The notes below the pieces were generated by a model that worked only from the letters and a program-made list of their open reading frames with translations, was not told the origin of the DNA and did no database searches. Below, one piece after another: positions 28,219-36,496 of a DNA stretch of 64,000 bases. The DNA is from Mycolicibacterium sp. S2-37 (GTDB lineage: Bacteria > Actinomycetota > Actinomycetes > Mycobacteriales > Mycobacteriaceae). Position 1 is the first letter of the stretch. Each line of letters begins with the position of its first letter. Made by a program: the position numbers and the translations under genes. The stretch covers positions 124,001 to 188,000 of the forward strand of contig NZ_JAFEVR010000016.1 of the NCBI RefSeq assembly GCF_017352375.1, in the 5' to 3' direction.

Positions 28219-28239
28219 ACGCTCGCCGGCGACGAGCGT
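28219..28239 (+). terminator. Hairpin after the epoxide hydrolase gene
   Basis: Inverted repeat ACGCTCG-N7-CGAGCGT begins nine bases past the stop at 28210. Seven perfect G+C-rich pairs, no T-run. It may end the upstream transcript just before the next gene's own promoter at 28254. Confidence 0.4.
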
Positions 28240-28253
28240 CGACACGCGTCAAG

Positions 28254-28259
28254 TAGGTT
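28254..28259 (+). promoter_or_regulatory. -10 element TAGGTT, leaderless-type promoter
   Basis: TAGGTT is six bases before GTG 28266, with no ribosome-binding site between. Confidence 0.5.
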
Positions 28260-28265
28260 GAGCTC

Positions 28266-29177
28266 GTGACTTCACCCTCGAAACCGGACATCGCTTTCCC
28301 CGCACGCGTCGGCGTCTGGTGGGCCAGTGAGACCTGGCCGATCACCGACGCCCAGGACGTCGCCCGCGAGATCGAGGCGCTCGGCTACGGCTCGCTGTTC
28401 ATCCCCGAGGTGGCGGGCAAGGAGGTGCTGACGCAGTCGATGGCGTTCCTGTCGGCGACCGACCGGCTCGTGGTGGGCACCGGCATCGCCAACATCCACG
28501 TCCGGCTGCCCTCGGCCGCGGAAACCGGTGGACGCACCATCAACGCGTTGTTTCCGAACCGCTTCGTCCTCGGGCTCGGCGTCAGCCACGCACCGCTGGT
28601 GGAGTTCGCGATGGGCGGCACCTACGCCAAACCATTGGCGACCATGCGCAACTACCTGGACAAGATGGGGACAGTGGGGGAGGCGATCGAACCCGGCGCC
28701 CCGCGGCCTACGCGCCTGCTGGCCGCCCTCGGACCGAAGATGATCGAACTCTCCGGCACTCACGCCGACGGCGCGCACCCCTACCTGGTGACGCCCGAGC
28801 AGACCCGCACCACCCGCGACATTCTCGGACCCGACAAGTGGATCGTCTCCGAGCAGGCGGTGGCCATCGGGGGTGACGACGCCGATCAGCTGCGACGGGC
28901 GCACCAGCACCTGGACGTGTACAGCGGGCTGCCGAACTACCGCAATTCGTGGCTGCGGCAGGGCTTCGACGAATCCGACCTGGTGCGCGGCGGCAGCGAC
29001 CGGCTGGCCCGCGGCGTCGTCGGCATGGGTTCGGTCGAGCAGGCCGCCGCCTCCGTGACGGCCCACCTCGACGCGGGCGCCGACCACGTGGTGCTGCAGG
29101 TGCTCGGCGACGACCCGATGGCCGACCCGCGTGCGGCGCTGCGCGAACTCGCCGCCGCGCTGGAGCTGGGCCGCTAA
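28266..29177 (+). CDS. LLM-class (F420-type) oxidoreductase, TIGR03620-like
   Basis: 303 residues, luciferase-like monooxygenase fold. The start RVGVWWASETWPITDAQDVAREIEALGYGSLF and the core VVGTGIANIHVRLPSAAETG are typical of the F420-dependent branch found in mycobacteria. Such enzymes use reduced F420 for hydride transfer to various small molecules; no substrate is evident. Leaderless-type GTG start. Its stop (TAA 29175-29177) interlocks with the TAG of the convergent SDR gene, a four-base overlap. Confidence 0.82.
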   Translation: MTSPSKPDIAFPARVGVWWASETWPITDAQDVAREIEALGYGSLFIPEVAGKEVLTQSMAFLSATDRLVVGTGIANIHVRLPSAAETGGRTINALFPNRFVLGLGVSHAPLVEFAMGGTYAKPLATMRNYLDKMGTVGEAIEPGAPRPTRLLAALGPKMIELSGTHADGAHPYLVTPEQTRTTRDILGPDKWIVSEQAVAIGGDDADQLRRAHQHLDVYSGLPNYRNSWLRQGFDESDLVRGGSDRLARGVVGMGSVEQAAASVTAHLDAGADHVVLQVLGDDPMADPRAALRELAAALELGR

Positions 29178-29845
29178 CTCGACAGCTGCGCCTTCACCGT
29201 GCGCGACAGCTCGTCGGCGACGACCTCGTCGGCGCCGGCGAACAGGCCGTCGAGGGCGAGTTCGGCGACCACGCCCGGGTCGGTCTTCTGGTCGGCCGGG
29301 ATGTAGCTCACCATGTCGGTGTCCATGTAGCCGACGTGCAGCGCGGTGACGTGAATACCTCTGGGCGCCAAATCAGTTCGCACCGCGTCGGTGAGCGCCC
29401 ACGCGGCGGCCTTGGCGGCCGAGTAGGCGCCGCTGGTCGGCGGGTGGTACCAGGACAGCACCGACAGTACGTTGAGGACGGCGCCGCCGCCGTTCCGTTC
29501 GATGACGGGGGCGAATGCCCTGATCATCTGCAACGTGCCGAAGTAGTGGGTCTCCATCTCCAGCCGGATGTCCTCGAGTGGGCCGTCGAGCAGATCGGCG
29601 CGGGTCGAGACGCCGGCGTTGTTCACCAGGACGGTGACGTCAGAGGCGGATTCGGTTGCCCGAGCAATGGATTCGGGATCGGTGAGGTCGAGCTGCACCG
29701 GGATGACGCCGGGGACGTCGACCGTCTCCGGTCGCCGGGCGCCGCCATAGACCTTGGCGCCGCGCGCGACGAGTTGTTCGGCGAATCTGCGGCCCAGGCC
29801 GCGGTTTGCCCCGGTCACCAACGCGACCACATTGTCCGTGTTCAT
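29174..29845 (-). CDS. Short-chain dehydrogenase/reductase
   Basis: 223 residues. TGANRGLGR cofactor motif near 11-19, LVNNAGVS near 73-80, a serine in LNVLSVLSW and YSAAK near 140-144: a classical SDR, likely NADP(H)-dependent given GARR after the second strand. ATG 29845 has a strong ribosome site (AAAGGAG). It lies 29 bp downstream of a glyoxalase-like gene and should be co-transcribed with it. Substrate unknown. Confidence 0.85.
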   Translation of the reverse strand: MNTDNVVALVTGANRGLGRRFAEQLVARGAKVYGGARRPETVDVPGVIPVQLDLTDPESIARATESASDVTVLVNNAGVSTRADLLDGPLEDIRLEMETHYFGTLQMIRAFAPVIERNGGGAVLNVLSVLSWYHPPTSGAYSAAKAAAWALTDAVRTDLAPRGIHVTALHVGYMDTDMVSYIPADQKTDPGVVAELALDGLFAGADEVVADELSRTVKAQLSS

Positions 29846-29874
29846 AGCTGTCTCCTTTGCGGTGGCACGTCCGG

Positions 29875-30318
29875 TCAGCGACCGGGCGCGAGTTCGGTGA
29901 TCTCCTGAAGCACCCAGCTGTTGCCGTCCGGGTCTTCGACAGAGGCGAAAGACGAATAGCTCCGACGCTGTGGATCGGGGCCGGGCACCCGTGCGTCGAC
30001 GCCGGCGTGATTGAACACGCCGGTCTGGTCGTGGAACACCTCGCTGACGGCAACCCCGCGCTCCGCGAGTTCGGTGCGCGCGGCCTCGATGTCGGTGACA
30101 ACCAGGTAGAGGCCCTGAGCCGAACCCGGCGTCGCGGTGGTCACGCCGGTACCGAAGATCACCGACGCGCCGGATCCGGGTGGGGTGAACTGGATGACGC
30201 GATAGTCCTCTCCCGCAACGAAATCGGCATCCAACCGCCATCCCAGCGCCTGGTAGAAGGCCTTGGCCCGGTCGACGTCCGAGACGGGTACGACGACCAC
30301 TTCGAGTTTGTAGTCCAT
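29875..30318 (-). CDS. Glyoxalase/bleomycin-resistance (VOC) family protein
   Basis: 147 residues, one VOC pair of beta-alpha-beta-beta-beta units. It begins MDYKLEVVVVPVSDVDRAKAFY and ends with VEDPDGNSWVLQEI, whose glutamate is the common metal ligand. Family members are metal-dependent lyases, isomerases or dioxygenases, or binding proteins for toxic compounds. ATG 30318 is supported by GAGGAG nine bases upstream. First gene of a two-gene operon with the SDR at 29174. Confidence 0.82.
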   Translation of the reverse strand: MDYKLEVVVVPVSDVDRAKAFYQALGWRLDADFVAGEDYRVIQFTPPGSGASVIFGTGVTTATPGSAQGLYLVVTDIEAARTELAERGVAVSEVFHDQTGVFNHAGVDARVPGPDPQRRSYSSFASVEDPDGNSWVLQEITELAPGR

Positions 30319-30434
30319 GACGGCTCCTCGTATTCCTGTCGGTTCGAGCCGTGGCGCGAATGTCGCGGTTCGGACTTCCCGGGGAACGCCGATCTTGAAC
30401 AAGTCATTCCCGACCCGGACGCTCGCGACGTCGG

Positions 30435-30440
30435 TACCCT
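30435..30440 (+). promoter_or_regulatory. -10 element TACCCT, leaderless-type promoter
   Basis: TACCCT, six bases before ATG 30447. The region is also the upstream region of the divergent VOC/SDR operon. Confidence 0.5.
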
Positions 30441-30446
30441 CGGCGC

Positions 30447-31289
30447 ATGACGGGAAGTGCGCCGACCGAACAGATTTCGCTGACGCGGCGGTCACCGGCG
30501 TATTGGCGGGTCACTTTCGCCAACCCGCCGCTGAACATCTTCGGACCGCAGAACCTGCCGGAGCTGGACGCCGTCGTCACCGCGCTCGAGGGTGACGACG
30601 ACGTCAAGGTCGTGGTGTTCGACAGCGCCGTCGAGGGGTTCTTCCTCACCCACTACGACTTCCGCGCCCCGCTGGAGGAGTCGACACGTCATCCCCCGGG
30701 GAAGACAGGCCTGCAGGCCCTGCCCGACATGCTGGCCCGGTTGAGCCGCGCCCCGGTCGTATCGATCGCGTCGATCCGCGGCCGCGCGACCGGCGTCGGC
30801 AGCGAGCTGGCCCTGGCCAGCGATATGCGCTTCGCCAGCCGCGAGAAGGCGATCCTGTCGCAGTGGGAGGTGGGGGCGGGGCTGGTGCCCGGCGGCGGCC
30901 CCATGGCGCGGCTGCCCCGCCTCATCGGCCGCGGCCGCGCGCTGGAGGTGCTGCTGGGCGCCGACGACATCGATGGCGATCTGGCCGAGCGGTACGGCTA
31001 CGTCAACCGCGCACTACCGGACGCCGAGCTCGACGGGTTCGTCGATGCGCTGGCCACCCGCATCGCGTCTTTCGACAAGCAGGCCATCGCCGAGACCAAG
31101 CGGCTCGTCGACGTCAACAGCCTGCCGCGGGACGACGAAATCGCGCCCGAGTGGGAGGCATTCCTGGCCGCACTCGGCCGCCCCGCCGCCCAGATTCGGA
31201 TTCAGCAGCTGTTCGAGCGCGGATTCCACGACCCCGGCGACGTGGAGACCCGTCTCGGCCACCACGTCGGTCAACTGGGTGGCCAGTGA
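30447..31289 (+). CDS. Enoyl-CoA hydratase/isomerase (crotonase) family protein
   Basis: 280 residues. Crotonase fold: oxyanion-hole region VSIASIRGRATGVGSELALASDMRFAS and the second catalytic-glutamate segment LSQWEVGAGLVPGGGPMARLPRLIGRGRALE. Both glutamates in the usual places (GSELA and WEVG) are kept, so hydratase or isomerase activity on an acyl-CoA is plausible, but family members vary widely. The stop is one base before the ATG of the MBL-fold gene, so the two are coupled. Leaderless-type ATG start. Confidence 0.8.
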   Translation: MTGSAPTEQISLTRRSPAYWRVTFANPPLNIFGPQNLPELDAVVTALEGDDDVKVVVFDSAVEGFFLTHYDFRAPLEESTRHPPGKTGLQALPDMLARLSRAPVVSIASIRGRATGVGSELALASDMRFASREKAILSQWEVGAGLVPGGGPMARLPRLIGRGRALEVLLGADDIDGDLAERYGYVNRALPDAELDGFVDALATRIASFDKQAIAETKRLVDVNSLPRDDEIAPEWEAFLAALGRPAAQIRIQQLFERGFHDPGDVETRLGHHVGQLGGQ

Positions 31290-31290
31290 C

Positions 31291-32103
31291 ATGAGCGCCA
31301 TCGGCCCGGAACGTCACGTCTTCGCCGTCGGCGTGGTCGGCGGCCCCACCGTGGTGATCGACTACGGCCGAACCCGCTTCGTCACCGATCCGACGTTCGA
31401 CGAACCCCGCGACTACGGCGTCATGGCCAAGCTCGACCCGCCGTCGGTGCCGGTGGCCGCACTCGGCGACGTGGACGCGGTACTGCTCAGCCACGACGAC
31501 CATTACGACAACCTCGACGTATCGGGACGGGAGTGGGCGACGACGTCGGTCCCGCTCGTCGTCACCGGCCCGGGAGCAGCCACCCGCCTGGGCGGGCGGG
31601 CGATCGGGCTGTCGACATGGCAGCGCACCGAGCTGACCCGCGGGGACGGGACCGGTGCCGTCACGGTCACCGCGGTTCCGGCCGTACACGGGCCCCTGGA
31701 CGGGACCCGGGACGGGTCCGGCCACGTGAACGCCGAAGTCACCGGCTTCGTCCTGCGGGCCGACGGCCTGCCGACGGTCTACATCAGCGGCGACAACGCG
31801 TCGCTGGCACCGGTCGCGCAGATCGCGCGTCGTTTCGAGGACGTCGACGTCGCCGTGCTGTTCGCCGGGGCGTCGCGCCTTCCCACCAAGAACCAGGGCC
31901 GCCCGCTCACCCTCACCGGCCCCCGCGCGGCGGACGTCGCGGCGGCGCTGGGCGCGCCGCGGGTGGTGATCGCCCACATCGCGGGATGGTCGATCTACAG
32001 CGAATCCCTCGCCGACGTGCGGACGGCCTTCGATGAGGCGGGTATCGCCGACCGGTTGGTCGCCGCCGATGCAGGCACCTGGTCGCTGCTCGACGACAGC
32101 TAG
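31291..32103 (+). CDS. MBL-fold metallo-hydrolase (UlaG-like)
   Basis: 270 residues. Metal-binding loop LLSHDDHYDNLD near 67-78, which departs from the usual HxHxDH spacing but resembles a known subgroup with SHDxHxDN; further ligands are probably in PAVHGPLDG, ISGDNA and IAHIAGWS. Cytoplasmic. Substrate unknown. It starts one base after the crotonase stop. Its TAG overlaps the TAG of the convergent DedA gene in the tetramer CTAG at 32100-32103. Confidence 0.75.
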   Translation: MSAIGPERHVFAVGVVGGPTVVIDYGRTRFVTDPTFDEPRDYGVMAKLDPPSVPVAALGDVDAVLLSHDDHYDNLDVSGREWATTSVPLVVTGPGAATRLGGRAIGLSTWQRTELTRGDGTGAVTVTAVPAVHGPLDGTRDGSGHVNAEVTGFVLRADGLPTVYISGDNASLAPVAQIARRFEDVDVAVLFAGASRLPTKNQGRPLTLTGPRAADVAAALGAPRVVIAHIAGWSIYSESLADVRTAFDEAGIADRLVAADAGTWSLLDDS

Positions 32104-32819
32104 GCTGCGTCGTCGATCGGTGGCGCGGGGAAGCCGGCGCGCCGGGCAGCCCGCCGGCGCTTGAACCACTCGATGAACATCGGGGCCACCGACGCCACCA
32201 CGATCAGGATGAAGATCGGCTCCAGCAGCTTCTGGATGATCTCGAACTGGCCGAGCCAGTAGCCCAGCAGCGTCAGGCCCACGCCCCACACCACGGCGCC
32301 GAGGATGTTGAACACGGCGAACACCGGATAGCTCATCCGGGCGGCGCCCGCGGTCAGCGGCGCCAGCGTGCGCACGATCGGGACGAAGCGGGCGATGACG
32401 ATCGCGAACGGGCCGCGCTGTTCGAAGAACAGGTGCGCCTCGTCGAGGTACTTCTGCTTGAGGAACCGGGCGTCGGGCTTGAACATCGCCGTGCCGACGT
32501 TGCGGCCGATCCAATAGCCGACCTGGCCACCCAGGATGGCCGCGATCGGGATGAACACCAGCAGCTGCCAGAGTTCGAAGTTCACCACCGTGCCACCGTC
32601 GGCCTCCGCGGCCGCCGTCCCCGCGGCGAGCATTCCCGCGACGAACAGCAGCGAGTCGCCGGGCAGGATCGGAAACAGCACGCCCGATTCGACGAACACC
32701 ACGACCAGCAGTCCGACCAACGCCCAGGTGCCGAAGTAGCCGAGCAGGGTCAGCGGGTCGAGGAAGTCCGGCATCAACGCCAGATGCGTCACCGAGTCGG
32801 CAAGGGGCGTCGTCGTCAT
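32100..32819 (-). CDS. DedA-family membrane protein (Rv0364-like)
   Basis: 239 residues with about five hydrophobic segments. DedA signatures are ESGVLFPILPGDSLLFVAG, a G.Y.IGRN loop and the conserved FVPIVRTLAPLTAGAARM block. DedA proteins act in the cytoplasmic membrane and several are now thought to flip lipid carriers such as undecaprenyl phosphate. ATG 32819 with a possible leaderless -10 (TATCTT, eight bases upstream on the minus strand). I recall Rv0364 adjoining fba in M. tuberculosis; here the alcohol dehydrogenase lies between them. Confidence 0.88.
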   Translation of the reverse strand: MTTTPLADSVTHLALMPDFLDPLTLLGYFGTWALVGLLVVVFVESGVLFPILPGDSLLFVAGMLAAGTAAAEADGGTVVNFELWQLLVFIPIAAILGGQVGYWIGRNVGTAMFKPDARFLKQKYLDEAHLFFEQRGPFAIVIARFVPIVRTLAPLTAGAARMSYPVFAVFNILGAVVWGVGLTLLGYWLGQFEIIQKLLEPIFILIVVASVAPMFIEWFKRRRAARRAGFPAPPIDDAA

Positions 32820-32895
32820 GAGTCCCCAAGATACCGGCCGGAAATCGGCGTCGGCCCCGGCGACCTTCTCGCCTGCCGCCCGGGCGGCCCGCCGA

Positions 32896-32971
32896 CGAGT
32901 GTGCGTTCGTGGCGCCGACTGTGCGTCCAGGGCGGGAAATCGCACCAATGCCCGCCTTGGATGCACACTCG
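32896..32971 (+). repeat. 76-bp dispersed repeat with nested inverted arms, copy A
   Basis: Intergenic element between the divergent DedA and alcohol dehydrogenase genes. Outer arms GAGTGTGC (32897-32904) and GCACACTC (32963-32970) pair perfectly; inner arms GGCGGG (931-936) and CCCGCC (951-956 of the same block) also pair. A second copy, aligning without gaps over 76 bases on the minus strand, is at 55008-55083; by hand I count 49 identities. Confidence 0.6.
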
Positions 32972-33035
32972 ATACCGGCCGGAAGATTCCAGCTAGCCGG
33001 TATGCATTCACAGCGCGGCGGCGTACGGCTCTCAC

Positions 33036-33041
33036 TAGGGT
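33036..33041 (+). promoter_or_regulatory. -10 element TAGGGT, leaderless-type promoter
   Basis: TAGGGT, seven bases before ATG 33049; it supports this start for the alcohol dehydrogenase over the longer frame from 32818. Confidence 0.5.
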
Positions 33042-33048
33042 CGTATGC

Positions 33049-34062
33049 ATGCCTACGCATAAAGCCGTTCACGTCGCCGCCGCGGGCGAACCGCTCACCC
33101 TGGTTGACGTCGAGACGCCCTCGCCCCAGCCCGGACATGTCCGCATCGACGTCGCCGCCTGCGGCGTCTGCGGCACCGACCACGCCTTCGTCAACGGCGG
33201 CTTCCCCGGCCTGAGCTGGCCCATCACCCCCGGCCACGAGATCGCCGGCACCGTCGCCGAGGTCGGCGGCGGGGTCGAGGATTTCGCAGTCGGCGACCGG
33301 GTGGCGGTCGGCTGGTTCGGGGGCAACTGCAACCGCTGCGTGCCGTGTCGCAAAGGCTTCTTCATGCAGTGCGAGAACGGGCAGATCCCGGCGCTGAGCT
33401 ACCCGGGTGGCTACGCCGAGTCGGTGGTCGCCCCCGTGACCGCGTTGGCCCGCATCCCCGAGGGCCTGTCGTTCGCCGAGGCCGCGCCGATGGGCTGCGC
33501 CGGGGTGACGGTGTTCAACGCGCTGCGCAGCACGAAGGCCGTCGCCGGGGACCTGGTCGCGGTGCTCGGCATCGGCGGGCTCGGCCACCTCGGGGTGCAG
33601 TTCGCCCGCGCGATGGGCTTCGAGACCGTGGCCATCGCGCGCGGCGCCGGCAAGGCCGAGGACGCCAAGGCTCTCGGCGCACACCACTACATCGACTCCA
33701 CCGCCTCCGACGTCGCCCAGGAACTGCAGGCGCTCGGCGGGGCGCGGGTGGTGCTGGCGACCGCGGCGAACTCCAAAGCCATGGGTGACACCGTCGGTGG
33801 TCTGGGCCCGCAGGGCGAACTCGTCATCGTCGGCGTCACCCCCGACCCGTTGCCGATCAGCCCGTTCGACCTGATCTCACCGGGGATCACCGTCACCGGC
33901 CACCCCTCGGGCACCTCTCGGGACGTCGAGGAGACCATGCACTTCGCGCTGCTGTCCGGGGTGCGGGCGCAGATCGAGGAGAAGCCGCTGACCGAGGCCG
34001 CCGAGGCGTACGCGGCGATGGACGAGGGCCGGGCGCGCTACCGCATGGTTCTCACCATGTGA
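33049..34062 (+). CDS. Zinc-dependent alcohol dehydrogenase (MDR superfamily)
   Basis: 337 residues. Catalytic zinc site: CGVCGTDHAF (Cys near 38) and GHEIAG (His near 62). The structural-zinc loop has only part of the usual four cysteines (GNCNRCVPCRKGFFMQC). NAD(P)-binding motif GIGGLGHLGVQFARAMG near 170. Such enzymes oxidise primary or secondary alcohols or reduce aldehydes. Leaderless-type ATG. It lies 43 bp upstream of fba but its function is unrelated to glycolysis; expression may nevertheless run through. Confidence 0.88.
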   Translation: MPTHKAVHVAAAGEPLTLVDVETPSPQPGHVRIDVAACGVCGTDHAFVNGGFPGLSWPITPGHEIAGTVAEVGGGVEDFAVGDRVAVGWFGGNCNRCVPCRKGFFMQCENGQIPALSYPGGYAESVVAPVTALARIPEGLSFAEAAPMGCAGVTVFNALRSTKAVAGDLVAVLGIGGLGHLGVQFARAMGFETVAIARGAGKAEDAKALGAHHYIDSTASDVAQELQALGGARVVLATAANSKAMGDTVGGLGPQGELVIVGVTPDPLPISPFDLISPGITVTGHPSGTSRDVEETMHFALLSGVRAQIEEKPLTEAAEAYAAMDEGRARYRMVLTM

Positions 34063-34105
34063 TCTCTGCCTGTGATCCGGCGCTGGGAGGGGGATACTGG
34101 CGGAC

Positions 34106-35146
34106 ATGCCGATCGCCACTCCCGAGGTCTACGCCGAAATGCTCGACCGTGCCAAACAGCACGGGTTCGCTTTCCCGGCCATCAACTGCGTGGGCTCGGA
34201 GAGCCTCAACGCCGCCATCAAAGGCTTCGCCGATGCCGGCAGTGACGGCATCATCCAATTCTCCACCGGCGGAGCAGAATTCGCGTCCGGGCTGGGAGTG
34301 AAGGACATGGTGACCGGCGCGGTGGCGTTGGCCGAGTTCGCCCACGTGATCGCCGCGCGGTATCCGATCACCGTCGCGCTGCACACCGACCACTGTCCGA
34401 AGGACAAGCTCGACACCTACGTCCGTCCGCTGCTGGCGATCTCCGCCGAACGCGTTGCGGCGGGCCGGGATCCGCTGTTCCAATCGCACATGTGGGACGG
34501 GTCGGCGGTCCCGATCGACGAGAATCTCTCGATCGCCCGCGAACTGCTCGAGCAGGCGGCGGCCGCCAAGATCATCCTCGAAGTCGAGATCGGTGTCGTC
34601 GGCGGCGAGGAGGACGGCGTCGAAGCCGAGATCAACGACAAGCTCTACACCACGGCCGAGGACTTCGAGAAGACCGTCGATGCACTCGGCGCCGGTGAGC
34701 GTGGCCGCTATCTGCTGGCCGCCACGTTCGGCAACGTCCACGGCGTCTACAAACCGGGCAACGTCAAGCTCAAGCCGGAGGTGCTCGCCGAGGGGCAGCG
34801 CGTCGCGGCGACGAAGCTCCAACTACCCAGTGGCGCACAGCCGTTCGACTTCGTCTTCCACGGCGGCTCCGGTTCACTCAAGTCGGAGATCGAGGACTCG
34901 CTGCGCTACGGCGTGGTGAAGATGAACGTCGACACCGACACCCAGTACGCGTTCACCCGTCCGGTGGCCGCGCACATGTTCACCAACTACGACGGTGTGC
35001 TCAAAGTCGACGGCGAGGTCGGCAACAAGAAGGTCTACGACCCGCGCAGCTATCTGAAGAAGGCCGAGGCCGGGATGAGTGCGCGTGTCGTCGAGGCGTG
35101 CACCGATCTGCACAGCGCCGGCAGGTCGGTGACCGCCGGCTCGTAG
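34106..35146 (+). CDS. fba: Class II fructose-1,6-bisphosphate aldolase
   Basis: 346 residues, zinc-dependent aldolase of glycolysis/gluconeogenesis that splits fructose 1,6-bisphosphate to DHAP and glyceraldehyde 3-phosphate. Landmarks: FPAINCVGSESLNAAI at the N-terminus, the catalytic Asp and zinc His in LHTDHCPKDKL, zinc His in ATFGNVHGVYKPG, HGGSGS phosphate-binding loop, and KMNVDTDTQYAF. The G+C-rich purine stretch GGGAGGGGG lies 14 bases upstream of ATG 34106; a -10-like GATACT at seven bases is an alternative explanation for the start. Homologue of Rv0363c. The stop abuts the stop of the convergent gene. Confidence 0.97.
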   Translation: MPIATPEVYAEMLDRAKQHGFAFPAINCVGSESLNAAIKGFADAGSDGIIQFSTGGAEFASGLGVKDMVTGAVALAEFAHVIAARYPITVALHTDHCPKDKLDTYVRPLLAISAERVAAGRDPLFQSHMWDGSAVPIDENLSIARELLEQAAAAKIILEVEIGVVGGEEDGVEAEINDKLYTTAEDFEKTVDALGAGERGRYLLAATFGNVHGVYKPGNVKLKPEVLAEGQRVAATKLQLPSGAQPFDFVFHGGSGSLKSEIEDSLRYGVVKMNVDTDTQYAFTRPVAAHMFTNYDGVLKVDGEVGNKKVYDPRSYLKKAEAGMSARVVEACTDLHSAGRSVTAGS

Positions 35147-35968
35147 TCACGGGCTGGGAGCCTGGCAGATCTTCCACTGCTCATCGCGGAACTCCAGGTC
35201 GAAGCTGCGGGTCGAGCGGGTCTGCGGGGCGTTCGCCATGAACGCGGTGACGTTGGCCTCGGCATGGTCGCCGTTGATCACCACCTGGTCGATGCTGGCC
35301 ACCACCGGATACTGCTTGGCCGCCGCCACCCGCTTGTGGGTCTCGGCCCACGCCTTGTCGTTGTAGTTGACGTAGCTGTCGCGCTTGGCGCCGCAGGTGA
35401 TGGAGCGCAGCGTGGCGAGGTCGCCGCTCTGGATGGCGGTGTCGAACGTCTGGATGGTGGTGCGGACCTGATCCTCCTGCGACGCGGCCGAATCCGAGTC
35501 ACGGGTCAGCAGCAGCGTGCCCAGCACCGCGATCGCGACCAGCGCCGCGATCACCAGGACCACCGCGATCACCCAGCCCCAGCTGCGGCGCGATTGCGGC
35601 GCCGGGCGCGGCGGCTCGCCGCCGCGCGCGGGGATCACCTGCGGGATCGCTGCCTTCTGCTGCTGCGCCGAGAACTGCTCGGTGGGCTCGGACGTCGGGA
35701 ACACCTCGGTGGCCGGATCCGGCGGCGTGTCGATCTTCTGCGTCGAGCCGGCGTCGAATCCGGACGGCGCGGTGAAGCGACGCTCGCCCGCCGTGTCGTC
35801 CGGCGACACTCCTCCGTTTGTTCCTCCGGAGGAGAACACCTCGGTGGCGGGATCGTGATCGGCCGACTGCGACGGGGAGGTGGGGTCGTCGGCATCGGAA
35901 CCGCCCCCGCCCGTCGCCGACGGATCGGCCGGCTGGTCACCGTGCTCAGGCCCTCGTGGGTTCGACAT
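35147..35968 (-). CDS. Membrane-anchored protein with DUF4878-like outer domain (Rv0361-like)
   Basis: 273 residues. A long acidic, disordered N-terminus with two DPATEVF repeats (about 41-47 and 81-87), a single transmembrane helix (WGWVIAVVLVIAALVAIAVLGTLL, about 129-152), and an extracytoplasmic domain of about 110 residues starting DQVRTTIQTFDTAIQSGDLATLRSITC. The domain resembles that of the protein at 52514 (similar helix with a Cys, then three strands ending WK-C), so the two are paralogues. GGAGGAGG is upstream of ATG 35968. I recall Rv0361 at this place in M. tuberculosis. No function is known. Confidence 0.8.
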   Translation of the reverse strand: MSNPRGPEHGDQPADPSATGGGGSDADDPTSPSQSADHDPATEVFSSGGTNGGVSPDDTAGERRFTAPSGFDAGSTQKIDTPPDPATEVFPTSEPTEQFSAQQQKAAIPQVIPARGGEPPRPAPQSRRSWGWVIAVVLVIAALVAIAVLGTLLLTRDSDSAASQEDQVRTTIQTFDTAIQSGDLATLRSITCGAKRDSYVNYNDKAWAETHKRVAAAKQYPVVASIDQVVINGDHAEANVTAFMANAPQTRSTRSFDLEFRDEQWKICQAPSP

Positions 35969-36068
35969 CCCGGCTGTGTTCCTCCTCCAACGACGCTACG
36001 GAGAGGAGCTTATCGACCGATCCGAGCCGATGACGGTCCGCCGCGGCCCGCACGGCACAATGGGCGTC

Positions 36069-36482
36069 ATGACGCGCATGGGTGACCTCCTCGGACCGGA
36101 CCCGGTGCTGCTGCCCGGCGACCCGGAGGCCGAGGCCGAACTGGCCGCAGGCGAGAACCCGTCGATCGTCGCCGCGGGACACCCGTCGGCCTCGGTCGCC
36201 TGGGCCGAGCTGGCCGAAGCGGCGCTGGCCGAGGAGCAACCCGTGACCGCGTACGCCTACGCCCGCACCGGCTACCACCGCGGGCTCGACCAGCTGCGCC
36301 GCAACGGCTGGAAGGGCTTCGGGCCGGTGCCGTTCCGCCACGAACCGAACCGTGGCTTCCTGCGGTGCGTCGCCGCACTGGCCAAGGCGGCCCGCGAGAT
36401 CGGCGAGACCGACGAATACCAGCGCTGCCTGGATCTGCTCGACGACTGCGATCCGACGGCTCGCGCCGAGTACAGCCTCTGA
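36069..36482 (+). CDS. DUF3151 protein (Rv0360c-like)
   Basis: 137 residues, cytoplasmic and mostly helical. It has MGDLLGPDPVLLPGDPEAEAEL, then AYARTGYHRGLDQLRRNGWKGFGPVPF, the strongest conserved block of the family, and a helical C-terminus ending LDLLDDCDP. Function not known. Three closely spaced ATGs (36060, 36069, 36078) are possible; 36069 is chosen because CACAAT lies seven bases upstream in the leaderless position and the resulting N-terminus matches what I recall of Rv0360c. Divergent from the Rv0361-like gene. Confidence 0.82.
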   Translation: MTRMGDLLGPDPVLLPGDPEAEAELAAGENPSIVAAGHPSASVAWAELAEAALAEEQPVTAYAYARTGYHRGLDQLRRNGWKGFGPVPFRHEPNRGFLRCVAALAKAAREIGETDEYQRCLDLLDDCDPTARAEYSL

Positions 36483-36496
36483 CGGAAGCCCGCCGG

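Noticed and set aside
31114..33687. 857-codon minus-strand frame across DedA, MBL and alcohol dehydrogenase genes
   Set aside because: It crosses three well-supported genes in other frames and shows only shadow composition; DedA's own frame, starting at 32819, is the real one.
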